Shown here piece after piece: positions 1 through 5,627 of a DNA stretch of 5,627 bases. How positions within the stretch are numbered: position 1 is the first letter of the stretch; every line of letters begins with the position of its first letter. The position numbers were made by a program, and so were the translations under genes. The DNA comes from Opitutaceae bacterium. Its GTDB lineage: Bacteria > Verrucomicrobiota > Verrucomicrobiae > Opitutales > Opitutaceae. The stretch is from positions 1 to 5,627 of the forward strand of contig JAISAX010000646.1 in the NCBI GenBank assembly GCA_031266495.1, read 5' to 3'. The notes beneath the pieces are model-generated. The model worked only from the letters and a program-made list of their open reading frames with translations, was not told the DNA's origin and did not search any database.

Positions 1-342
1 TTTCACTGCTATCAACCCTTGTCCGGAACGCGCGAAAAGGTGAAGCATTTGAAACGCTTCCGTCGCCCGTTGTGGTGTACCGAATACATGGCGCGTCCCG
101 TTGGCAGCACGTTCGAAAAAATCCTTCCGTATTTTGGACAAAACCGCATCGCTGCGTGGAATTGGGGCGCGGTGGCAGGACGTTCGCAAACCAGCTATCC
201 GTGGGATTCGTGGCAGATGCCCTGCGAGCGTGAGCCCGGACTGTGGTTCCACGACATTTTCCGTCCCGACGGGCAACCTTACCGCAAAAACGAAGTGGAT
301 CTTATCAGAAAACTGACGAGGCGGAAAATAACGTCCGGATGA
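1..342 (+). CDS. C-terminal fragment of a clan GH-A glycoside hydrolase (GH5-like, often named 1,4-beta-xylanase)
   Basis: Frame 1 is open from the first base to a TGA at 340-342, giving 113 residues; the start lies left of the window. What is visible matches the end of a TIM-barrel glycosidase. FHCYQP (residues 1-6) resembles the end of strand beta-6. RPLWCTEYMAR (22-32) resembles strand beta-7 with Glu28 as candidate catalytic nucleophile. IAAWNWG (50-56) resembles strand beta-8. The tail PWDSW...EPGLWFHDIFRPDGQPY...EVDLIRKLT is typical, from memory, of Bacteroidetes and Verrucomicrobia proteins labelled cellulase-family glycosylhydrolase or 1,4-beta-xylanase. The role would be hydrolysis of beta-linked plant or host glycans; the substrate cannot be read from this end. 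The acid/base Glu (beta-4) and any signal peptide are outside the window. It faces the minus-strand block convergently. GC is about 56% by hand count over bases 1-300, lower than its neighbours. Family call is good; exact specificity is unknown. Confidence 0.85.
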   Translation, partial: FHCYQPLSGTREKVKHLKRFRRPLWCTEYMARPVGSTFEKILPYFGQNRIAAWNWGAVAGRSQTSYPWDSWQMPCEREPGLWFHDIFRPDGQPYRKNEVDLIRKLTRRKITSG

Positions 343-379
343 CCACACGTAGATGACATGAAGCCGACAGGAGAGTGAA
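343..379. other. convergent intergenic gap with no recognisable terminator
   Basis: These 37 bases separate the stop of the plus-strand glycosidase from the stop of the minus-strand SGNH gene. I looked for a GC stem followed by a T-run on either strand and found none. A CCGCCG/CGGCGG inverted repeat lies just inside the SGNH gene (386-406) but has no T-tract and encodes the Ala/Gly-rich C-terminus, so I do not call it a terminator. Confidence 0.6.
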
Positions 380-1714
380 TCACTCCGCCGCCAGCAGGCC
401 GGCGGCAAGCGCCCGGCTGATCGCCTCGTAGCCCCTCGGGTCGAGGTGCGCGTCGGTGGCGCGTCCCTTGTCGTAGTATTTCCGTGACATCATTTCGGAG
501 TAAGGGACGAGTTGCGAGAGATCGATGAGCGAGGCGTCCGGGTGTTTTTCGGCAAGGGCGCGGGCGGCTTTGCGGTAGGACGCGAGTTTGGCGTCCTCGG
601 GGTCGCCCAGCGTGTGGCTCACCATGAAGGTGAAATGCAGCGCGCCGGCCGTGCCGCCATTGCGCGTCCAGATGGTTTCGAGTTCGGTCATGAGGGCGCG
701 CAGGTTGTCCGCATAACCCTCGGGCGTGGACGAGCGGGCCGGCGCAGGACCGAGGCTCGGGGCGTGCTGGTTGCGGTCGTTGAGGCCGGAGGAAATCATG
801 ACGATGCCTTTGGCGCGGGTGGCATCGGGCGCGTCGGAGGCGGGCTGGAGGCGGAGGATTTCGGCAAAAAACTCGTCCGTCCGCGCGGGTTTGAGGGTGC
901 GCAGGCGGGTCACCATGTCGCGCAGGGATTTGCCGCCGGCGGCGTACAGCGTGTAGTAGGCGATGCCGCTGCGTTTCGCCGTGTTCTCGGCCTGGGCGAG
1001 CGTGGCCAGAAAGGGGCCGGCCAGCGGTTTCTTCACCGGGTTGGGCATGAACTGCACTTGCCAGGTCCGCGCGGGGTCCGCCGGCAGGTCGAGCGTGTAG
1101 TGCCTGATTTCGCTGACGTCCGCCGCCGGTCTGACCGGCGCGGGCGCCGTGGCGTGGACCGTCCAGGGCTTTTCGTCGCGGCGGACCGTCGGCTGAAAAC
1201 CGGCTCCGGAGTCGGCGAACGTGCCATAGTCGAGATGAAACCGGAGCGGTCCGGATACGCCGAGCGGGTGATCGGCGGGGATCAACAACAGGCCGTTTTT
1301 CCAGGACACCGGTTCCTTGCTGCCGGGGGCGATATACCAGTAGCTGAAGGCGCGGTCGGCGAGTCCGGCGGGAGCGGTGGCGGGGGCGGGTCCGTCCTTT
1401 TCCTGCCACTGGCGGTATTGCGTGAGGTCGGTGCCGTAGCAGCCGAAGGTCTCCCCGAGGGCGCGGGGCATGTGGCGGGTCCAGCCGTGGCCGCCGAAAC
1501 GCTGGTTGGAGTCGCCGAGCGCGATGACGGCCACGCGCTCCGTTTTCGCGGCGGCGAAAGCCGCTTTCAATTTCGGATCAATGGCCGGCGTGCCGGTCGA
1601 GGCGGCGATCGCAGTCGCGGCAGTGGTCGCAGTCGCGGCGGCGGCGGCGGCGCTCGCAAGGAACGCGCTGCCGCAAATCAGGGCAAAAAACAGATGGAGG
1701 CGTGGGTTGTTCAT
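380..1714 (-). CDS. secreted SGNH/GDSL-family hydrolase with a large inserted domain
   Basis: 444 residues. Residues 1-22 form a Sec signal peptide (Arg5, hydrophobic LFFALICGSAFLASA, likely cleavage near Ala22), followed by an Ala/Thr-rich tract (22-40). SGNH motifs are in order: block I VIALGDSNQ with nucleophile Ser69; block II YAAGGKSLRDM with Gly261; block III SSGLNDRN with Gly310 and Asn312; block V DAHLDPRGY with Asp421 and His423. Asp and His are separated by one residue, not the usual two, with Thr420 in the standard Asp position. About 190 residues lie between blocks I and II, where about 40 is normal; the insert (roughly 95-245) reads as beta-rich. The likely role is a periplasmic or surface ester hydrolase, for example deacetylating a polysaccharide; this is inferred from family and neighbours. 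The ATG is chosen because it places the signal peptide at the N-terminus. It has no Shine-Dalgarno sequence. It is last in the block, 28 bp after the binding-protein gene. Confidence 0.85.
   Translation of the reverse strand: MNNPRLHLFFALICGSAFLASAAAAAATATTAATAIAASTGTPAIDPKLKAAFAAAKTERVAVIALGDSNQRFGGHGWTRHMPRALGETFGCYGTDLTQYRQWQEKDGPAPATAPAGLADRAFSYWYIAPGSKEPVSWKNGLLLIPADHPLGVSGPLRFHLDYGTFADSGAGFQPTVRRDEKPWTVHATAPAPVRPAADVSEIRHYTLDLPADPARTWQVQFMPNPVKKPLAGPFLATLAQAENTAKRSGIAYYTLYAAGGKSLRDMVTRLRTLKPARTDEFFAEILRLQPASDAPDATRAKGIVMISSGLNDRNQHAPSLGPAPARSSTPEGYADNLRALMTELETIWTRNGGTAGALHFTFMVSHTLGDPEDAKLASYRKAARALAEKHPDASLIDLSQLVPYSEMMSRKYYDKGRATDAHLDPRGYEAISRALAAGLLAAE
1609..1652 (-). repeat. 18-bp tandem repeat plus GCG run in the SGNH signal-peptide/linker region
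   Basis: On the plus strand, tcgcagtcgcgg occurs at 1609-1620 and again at 1627-1638, an 18-bp period, followed by a GCG run to about 1652. It encodes residues about 21-36 of the SGNH protein, an Ala/Thr tract directly after the signal peptide. Copy changes in multiples of three would alter linker length without a frameshift. Confidence 0.7.
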
Positions 1715-1742
1715 GGAAAAAATTTACAGGAGGCGGGTAAGG

Positions 1743-3389
1743 TCAGTGTGTTCCGGTTTCGACGCTCCGGCGCGCCGCGAGCTGGCTGGCGATCCAGGCT
1801 TTTGTGCTTTCCTGCTCGTTCTGCGCTTCGAGGAACTTGCTCAGGCGCTGGCTGCTGTCGTCGTCAGCCGTCGCCACCGGGTCTTGCCCGGCCTTTTCGC
1901 TTTCATGGCGCCGGAGTGCGTTCCATGCGGCGATGGACAGGTCCTGGCGTCCGACATTGACGCCGGTGACGCCGGCCTGGCGCGCGAGGTCCTGGCGGAT
2001 GGCGTTTTCCAGGGACGGGCGGATGCGCGCCTTGAACTCCTCCACGGAGCCGGAGGGCTGGACGAGCAGGTTGTTGGCCGTATCGAGAATGCGTTTGGTG
2101 TTGGCCCCGATGCCGCCCGGACCGAAGCCGTTCACATAGCCTTCGGTTCGCGGCAGGAAGGCCCGCACGAACGGCGAGGGCGTGACTCCGGCGACAGATG
2201 GCAGCCAGCCGCTCCGTTCGCTGAACCTGCCGTTGGCCTGCTGCGAGGTGAGGTAGTGCAAAAAGTCGATGGCCTGGTCGCGCAGGGGCGACCTCTGGTT
2301 GACGCCAAGCGTGAAGCCGATGGTGATCGCCGCCTCGGAGGATGGCCCCAACACATGCGGTCCATACTCCGGATGCGTCCGCGAGGGTATCGGAATATCG
2401 AATACCATGAGTTCGAAATCCGCCTGCTGGCGGAAGGAGGAGGCGTCCCAGCTCCCGGTGGCGATCATGAGCGCGTGCTTTTGGAGAAAATAGAACGACG
2501 CATCCTCGCGGCTGACGGACATGTAGCCGGGCTGGAGGAGGAGGCCGACTTCGCGGTTGATGGCGAAGGCGCTGGTGAGGCCGGGAGAGTCGAGCGTCCA
2601 GTCGCCGAGCAGGTAGCCCATGCCGACTTCGGCGGGGCTGGCTTTCAGGCTGCAGGTGCGCAGCGCTTGCCGGGTGAGCCGCTGGGTCTGGCTGGACGTG
2701 AATTGCCCGATGAGCTGGGGTCCGTTGGCCCGGGAGCCGGCAACGGGGATGAGCGCCGTCTTTTTTTCTTCCGCCCAGGTTTTTACGCGGTGGCAAATGT
2801 CGAGGAACTCCCGGAAACCGGCGGGCGGCGGCGTATCCCCCAAAACACGACGCCAGAGAGAGGCGTTGGCATAGATGCGGATGGTGAACATGGACAGGCC
2901 GACGCCGTAGTACTCGATGAGGTTGGGGCGGTAGGAGTAGCCGGCTTCGAGGCCGTCGATAAAGGTTTCGCGCCAGGCGGTGCGTTCGAGCGGGGTGCCT
3001 TTGTTGTACGGGTTGGGCTGCTCGACGAGATCGGACAGGGGGAGGAAAAAGCGGGCGAGTATGTTGTCCTCCCCGCCCTGGATCATGCCGATCTGGATGA
3101 TGTCGGTGGCGGTCCCGCCGATGAGCCGGGTTTGCAGCCACTGGGCGTACACGCGTTCGGGGATGGCAAGCTGCTCGACCTGGATGCCGGGGTGGAGTTT
3201 TTCGTAATCGCGGGCGAGTCCGTCGATGGCGTCGCGAATGCCGCCTTCGAGCTGCCAGTGGGCAAGGCGTATCACCGGGCGTCCGGAGCGCTCGGCGCGC
3301 TCACGCCCGGCCACCTTGACCAGGGACCAGGTGAAACAGCCGGCGAGCAGAAGGAGGCCGATGATGTTGGAGATTTTTTCCCGTGTCAT
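1743..3389 (-). CDS. ABC-transporter extracellular sugar-binding protein, family 1, probable lipoprotein
   Basis: 548 residues. It should bind a sugar or oligosaccharide outside the inner membrane and deliver it to an ABC importer. Family signatures in order: YEKLHPGIQVEQLAIP (62-77); TDIIQIGM (95-102); IYANASLWRRVLGDTPPPAGFREFLD (172-198, the 'small-lobe residue, then PP-x-x-[WF]-EF' pattern); KHALMIATGSWD (304-315); and QAIDFLHYLTSQQANGRFSERSGWLPS (372-398). The N-terminus has Arg3 and Lys5, then a hydrophobic run with lipobox LAGC, so Cys18 would be lipidated. Hydrophobicity continues past Cys18, so an uncleaved anchor (about 9-27) is an alternative. It is about 100 residues longer than typical MalE-like proteins. 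The extra length includes a charged, Gln/Glu-rich tail (about 498-548). The start is supported by an AGGA ribosome site 7 nt upstream. The ligand is unknown. No permease or ATPase gene is in the window, so its transporter partners are elsewhere. Confidence 0.92.
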   Translation of the reverse strand: MTREKISNIIGLLLLAGCFTWSLVKVAGRERAERSGRPVIRLAHWQLEGGIRDAIDGLARDYEKLHPGIQVEQLAIPERVYAQWLQTRLIGGTATDIIQIGMIQGGEDNILARFFLPLSDLVEQPNPYNKGTPLERTAWRETFIDGLEAGYSYRPNLIEYYGVGLSMFTIRIYANASLWRRVLGDTPPPAGFREFLDICHRVKTWAEEKKTALIPVAGSRANGPQLIGQFTSSQTQRLTRQALRTCSLKASPAEVGMGYLLGDWTLDSPGLTSAFAINREVGLLLQPGYMSVSREDASFYFLQKHALMIATGSWDASSFRQQADFELMVFDIPIPSRTHPEYGPHVLGPSSEAAITIGFTLGVNQRSPLRDQAIDFLHYLTSQQANGRFSERSGWLPSVAGVTPSPFVRAFLPRTEGYVNGFGPGGIGANTKRILDTANNLLVQPSGSVEEFKARIRPSLENAIRQDLARQAGVTGVNVGRQDLSIAAWNALRRHESEKAGQDPVATADDDSSQRLSKFLEAQNEQESTKAWIASQLAARRSVETGTH

Positions 3390-3396
3390 GCGCGTA

Positions 3397-3400
3397 TCCT
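3397..3400 (-). promoter_or_regulatory. ribosome binding site (AGGA) of the sugar-binding protein gene
   Basis: On the minus strand AGGA lies 7 nt before the ATG at 3389 and supports that start. It sits between two copies of ATACGC (plus-strand GCGTAT at 3392-3397 and 3401-3406), inside the 28-bp gap after the stop of the upstream gene. Confidence 0.6.
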
Positions 3401-3417
3401 GCGTATTCGGAATCCGG

Positions 3418-5526
3418 TTACCACGGGTTGAATCGATACGGGTCGTCCTCGGGTTTCAGGGGGCGGACGTAGAACCATTCTCGCGCCTCGATCTCCGGCT
3501 CCGAACGCAGGTCGCCGGGCGGCGGCGTAGTGATGTTTTCCGGACGGCCTCCCTGGTTCGGGTTCGTCTTGAAGTGGGCGTCGCCGGGGTCGCTGACCAT
3601 CGCCCAGAAGCCGAAGCCGCCGCTGCCGGAGGCAACCTTGGCTTCGAGCAGATTCCAGCCGGCCTTGAGCGGCGCCTTGAAACGGAATTCGCCGGAAAAG
3701 GGCGTGCGCGCGGCGCGCTGCTGTTTGCTGTGATCGACAAACGCCTGGCCGTTGATGCGGAAAACCATCCAGTTGTCGCCGCCCACGGCAAACAGCGCCT
3801 CGCGCGGGCGGCTGCTGTAAACGTGAGTGCGCGCATAGCCGATCTTGCCGGGCTGCGCGGGCGAAATCCAGTCGAGGTGAACGCGTCCGGTGCTGCCGCG
3901 CGGGCCGTAGGTGCGCCAGCCGGCCTTGCTGGAGGCAACGGTGAGGCCGGTCTCGTTGACTTCGCCTTCGCCGATGTTGGCGGAGATGGCGCGGTCGTCG
4001 GCGGTGGCGTCGGCGGTGGCGGCGGTGGCGGCGGTGGCGGACGCGGTGGCGGCGGTCTCCATCGGGAAGCGCCGGGCGAGCGCCGGGAAGGTGCCGTCTT
4101 TTTGCACGGGTTCGACTTGCGCGACGTCGTTGAATACGCGCCACACCGGTACGTTGACGAGGGGGGCCACCCGGCGCGGGGTGAAGAGCACGGCGGCGGC
4201 GTCGTTGGCCGTCCGGGCGCCGAGATTCGTCAGCAACTGGCGGTAAAACTGAACCGTGTGCCAGCGGGGTTTTTCGAGGTTCTTGCCGCCGCCGCCGTTA
4301 TCCTCGGCCGCCTCCAGCGCGCGCCAGTCGAGCTGGCTGAAGACGAGGCGGCCGCCGGCGTCGTTGGCACCGTTGGCGTCGTTGGCGTTGCCGGCAGTGC
4401 GCGGCTGTTCGAGCACGAGGCCGTCGAGGTACACTCGCGCGCCGTCCGGTTGTCCGCTCCGGTCAAAACGTTCCTGCGCGAGAAAGGCGCGCCAGTTGAG
4501 CAATTGCGGTCCGATGCCGCGCAGCAGCGCCGGTGGCCGGGCTTCCGGCGCGACGCGGGCGGTCTTGACGGGCGCGGTCTTGAGGTGCGCGGGGGCGAGA
4601 TCCGCGCCGGGTTGCGCGAGCACGAGCACCGCGCCGCCGGCGGCGGCAAAGGTATCGGCTTTCTCACGACAGGTTTTCCACGCGCCGGGGCCGATGACGA
4701 GGAGATCGGTCCGCGGTTCGAGCGGCGCGGCGGCGGCGGCGATGTTGATGCGCTCCGCGGCGAATCCGAGCGCGCTCGCGTAAGCCCAGCCGGCGTCGTC
4801 CCCGGCGTAGCGGACGAGTTTGTTGTTGTTGACCGGATACGGCGCGTCCAGAGCGCGGACGAGGTTTTGGGCGAGGCGGCGGGCGGCGGGTTCGGGCGCG
4901 GTGCGTCCGGTGATGTCGAACTGGCAAAAGAGCACGCCGCCGCGCCCGTGCCTCCATTCGAGGAGCGGGCTGCAGGCCAGATCGTACTCGGCGTCGGCCA
5001 GCGGCGTGAAGGCGCCGTGCGCGGGCGTCTCGATGACGACGGAGGCCACCGCGCCCTGGTTGCCCCAGTGCGGGGGGCGGGCGAGCGGCCAGGGTTTCAT
5101 GCCGGCCTTGGTCTTGGGGAGGAGGTCGGGTTCGCCGCGCCAGTTGGCGAGGTCGGCGGCGGCGAGGCCGCTCAGGGCGGGGTGCGAACGGTCGCGGGGA
5201 AAGGCGTGGCGCGTAACAATGTCCTGGATACGCAGTCCGACGGATTCGAGGGCGGCGGGGTTTTGTTCGAGGACGAGGACGCGGAGTCCGCGGGCCACGT
5301 CGGCGGCGTCGAGGGGGAGCGGGGCGGCGTCAAGGGCTTCGCGGGCTATGACAAGGACGTTGGCTGCGGTGCGTTTGAGGTCGGCCGCGGTCTTGACGGG
5401 CGTCGCCTCGACGCCGAGCGTGCGCAGCCAGGCGCGGGTGTCGTGCTTTTCGTTTCCGCCGGCAAACAGCGCCCAGCTCGATTGCGGGCGCGCCTCCGGC
5501 TCTTCCGGCCAGAAGGTGAGCGTCAT
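3418..5526 (-). CDS. multi-domain glycoside hydrolase-associated protein: tandem amidotransferase-like modules plus C-terminal sugar-binding-like domain
   Basis: 702 residues from the ATG at 5526. Residues 18-229 and 235-437 are two related alpha/beta modules. Each has a Rossmann-like VLVIxxxAxxx / LVLxQPxADL pattern, an HPAL/PALL-x-G-(x)n-L-NWR motif, and a final strand-helix (GGVLFCQFDITGR and GGRLVFSQLDWRA, then a helix ending LxxLGA/RALDA). An Ala/Thr linker follows (about 490-510), then a beta-rich domain (about 522-647; SRPREALFAVGGDNWMVFRING, KAGWNLLEAKV) resembling GH2-type sugar-binding or PA14-like folds. This arrangement recalls, from memory, the C-terminal half of large GH2-type beta-galactosidase-like proteins. 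No TIM barrel, catalytic Glu pair or signal peptide is visible. The frame stays open to the window edge (alternative TTG at 5595), so an upstream half may be missing or separated by the C-tract. First of three co-oriented genes, 28 bp before the sugar-binding protein gene. Exact function is not established. Confidence 0.7.
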   Translation of the reverse strand: MTLTFWPEEPEARPQSSWALFAGGNEKHDTRAWLRTLGVEATPVKTAADLKRTAANVLVIAREALDAAPLPLDAADVARGLRVLVLEQNPAALESVGLRIQDIVTRHAFPRDRSHPALSGLAAADLANWRGEPDLLPKTKAGMKPWPLARPPHWGNQGAVASVVIETPAHGAFTPLADAEYDLACSPLLEWRHGRGGVLFCQFDITGRTAPEPAARRLAQNLVRALDAPYPVNNNKLVRYAGDDAGWAYASALGFAAERINIAAAAAPLEPRTDLLVIGPGAWKTCREKADTFAAAGGAVLVLAQPGADLAPAHLKTAPVKTARVAPEARPPALLRGIGPQLLNWRAFLAQERFDRSGQPDGARVYLDGLVLEQPRTAGNANDANGANDAGGRLVFSQLDWRALEAAEDNGGGGKNLEKPRWHTVQFYRQLLTNLGARTANDAAAVLFTPRRVAPLVNVPVWRVFNDVAQVEPVQKDGTFPALARRFPMETAATASATAATAATADATADDRAISANIGEGEVNETGLTVASSKAGWRTYGPRGSTGRVHLDWISPAQPGKIGYARTHVYSSRPREALFAVGGDNWMVFRINGQAFVDHSKQQRAARTPFSGEFRFKAPLKAGWNLLEAKVASGSGGFGFWAMVSDPGDAHFKTNPNQGGRPENITTPPPGDLRSEPEIEAREWFYVRPLKPEDDPYRFNPW
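4001..4057 (-). repeat. 9-bp minisatellite GCGGTGGCG encoding an Ala/Thr linker
   Basis: Five copies of GCGGTGGCG (plus strand) begin at 4001, 4013, 4022, 4031 and 4043. The middle three are directly abutting; the others are offset by 3-base spacers (tcg and gac). It encodes roughly residues 492-509 of the modular protein, an Ala/Thr stretch between the second alpha/beta module and the C-terminal beta domain. The unit length is a multiple of three, so copy-number change keeps the frame. Confidence 0.85.
4362..4388 (-). repeat. three-copy 9-bp repeat (CGTTGGCxx) encoding an Asn-Ala-Asp loop
   Basis: CGTTGGC recurs at 4362, 4371 and 4380 on the plus strand, an exact 9-bp period. It encodes NANDANGAND (about residues 380-389), a low-complexity insert just before the last strand of the second alpha/beta module. 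It looks like slippage expansion of a surface loop. Confidence 0.75.
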
Positions 5527-5579
5527 GGAATCTTCGATGCGGGGGGGGGGGGGGGGGGGGGGGGCGGGGGAATTGGCAT
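5523..5579 (-). other. possible 18-codon polyproline ORF overlapping the next start codon
   Basis: The minus-strand ATG at 5579 opens the peptide MPIPPPPPPPPPPASKIP, ending in TGA at 5525-5523. This TGA shares bases with the ATG of the 702-residue gene at 5526 (ATGA), the arrangement seen in translational coupling. Ten consecutive prolines would be expected to slow ribosomes and need EF-P. I see no Shine-Dalgarno sequence in front of it. The same frame stays open leftward to the window edge, so this could also be the end of a longer upstream ORF, or simply chance in C-rich DNA. Confidence 0.25.
5541..5570 (-). repeat. 24-base homopolymeric G(C) tract followed by C and five G
   Basis: The plus strand carries 24 consecutive G at 5541-5564, then C at 5565 and five more G to 5570. 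On the coding strand this is a poly-C tract ending 14 bases before the ATG at 5526. It is either an upstream spacer or a Pro-rich segment, depending on where translation begins. Homopolymers this long are rare in bacteria outside contingency loci. They are also a common place for sequencing and assembly error, so the exact length should not be trusted. Confidence 0.9.
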
Positions 5580-5600
5580 GAGGGGGTGAAGGCAACGGCC

Positions 5601-5621
5601 CGGGGGTGGAGCCCCGTCCAC
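5601..5621 (-). repeat. two overlapping short inverted repeats upstream of the C-tract
   Basis: On the plus strand CGGGG (5601-5605) pairs with CCCCG (5612-5616), and GTGGA (5606-5610) pairs with TCCAC (5617-5621). The two 5-bp stems interleave, so as hairpins they exclude each other. The stems are short and the function, if any, is unknown. Confidence 0.35.
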
Positions 5622-5627
5622 AACCGG

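Noticed and set aside
386..406. CCGCCG/CGGCGG inverted repeat as a terminator for the minus-strand block
   Set aside because: It lies inside the coding sequence, is not followed by a T-run on the minus strand, and is explained by GC-rich Ala/Gly codons.
1728..1733. Perfect AGGAGG on the plus strand
   Set aside because: No credible plus-strand gene follows. On the minus strand, where the real gene starts, it reads CCTCCT and cannot act as a ribosome site.
512..1960. Plus-strand 482-codon frame opposite the SGNH gene
   Set aside because: Low-complexity Gly/Arg/Val composition, whereas the opposite strand has a signal peptide and ordered SGNH motifs.
4001..4057. Repeat array considered as CRISPR
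   Set aside because: Units are 9 bp, mostly abutting, in frame in a coding region, and lack unique spacers of about 30 bp.
1470..5589. Long plus-strand open frames (about 653 and 787 codons) opposite the minus-strand genes
   Set aside because: They are Gly/Arg/Ala-rich with no family motifs and mirror well-supported minus-strand proteins. In GC-rich DNA the antisense frame is commonly open.
5330..5623. Third minus-strand frame across the poly-C tract
   Set aside because: It continues only as an Arg/Ala-rich shadow inside the supported gene. It is kept only as one possible outcome of tract-length change.

Overview
The window is GC-rich DNA, and its gene content suggests a polysaccharide-degrading bacterium. 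High GC, lipoprotein-type sugar-binding protein, GH2-like accessory modules and a GH5-type hydrolase together fit the Verrucomicrobia (Opitutaceae-like). That assignment is inference from style only; the window holds no rRNA or taxonomic marker gene.

Layout: positions 1-342 (+) are the C-terminal end of a clan GH-A glycoside hydrolase whose start lies left of the window. After a 37-bp convergent gap, the rest is a three-gene block on the minus strand, read right to left: (i) 5526-3418, a roughly 702-residue protein made of two tandem, visibly related alpha/beta (amidotransferase-like) modules, an Ala/Thr linker and a C-terminal beta-rich sugar-binding-like domain; (ii) 3389-1743, a family-1 extracellular sugar-binding protein of an ABC importer, with a lipobox; (iii) 1714-380, a secreted SGNH/GDSL hydrolase with a large insert between its catalytic blocks. 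Both intergenic gaps in the block are 28 bp, so it looks like one transcription unit. No promoter is visible; it may lie right of the window. Together the genes suggest carbohydrate capture and trimming: a glycosidase-related protein, a sugar receptor, and a possible esterase that removes acyl groups, next to a glycanase. No permease or ATPase gene is present.

The most unusual stretch is the right edge (5523-5627). An uninterrupted run of 24 G (C on the coding strand) lies 14 bases upstream of the ATG of the first minus-strand gene. All three minus-strand frames are open from the window edge through the tract. One frame gives an 18-codon ORF with ten consecutive prolines whose TGA overlaps the ATG of the large gene (ATGA). 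Changing the tract by one base would fuse or unfuse reading frames. This is a candidate contingency (phase-variable) switch, or alternatively an assembly artefact that hides a frameshift in a longer glycoside hydrolase gene. Otherwise the window looks like an ordinary carbohydrate-utilisation locus; I see no defence system, CRISPR array, mobile element or RNA gene.
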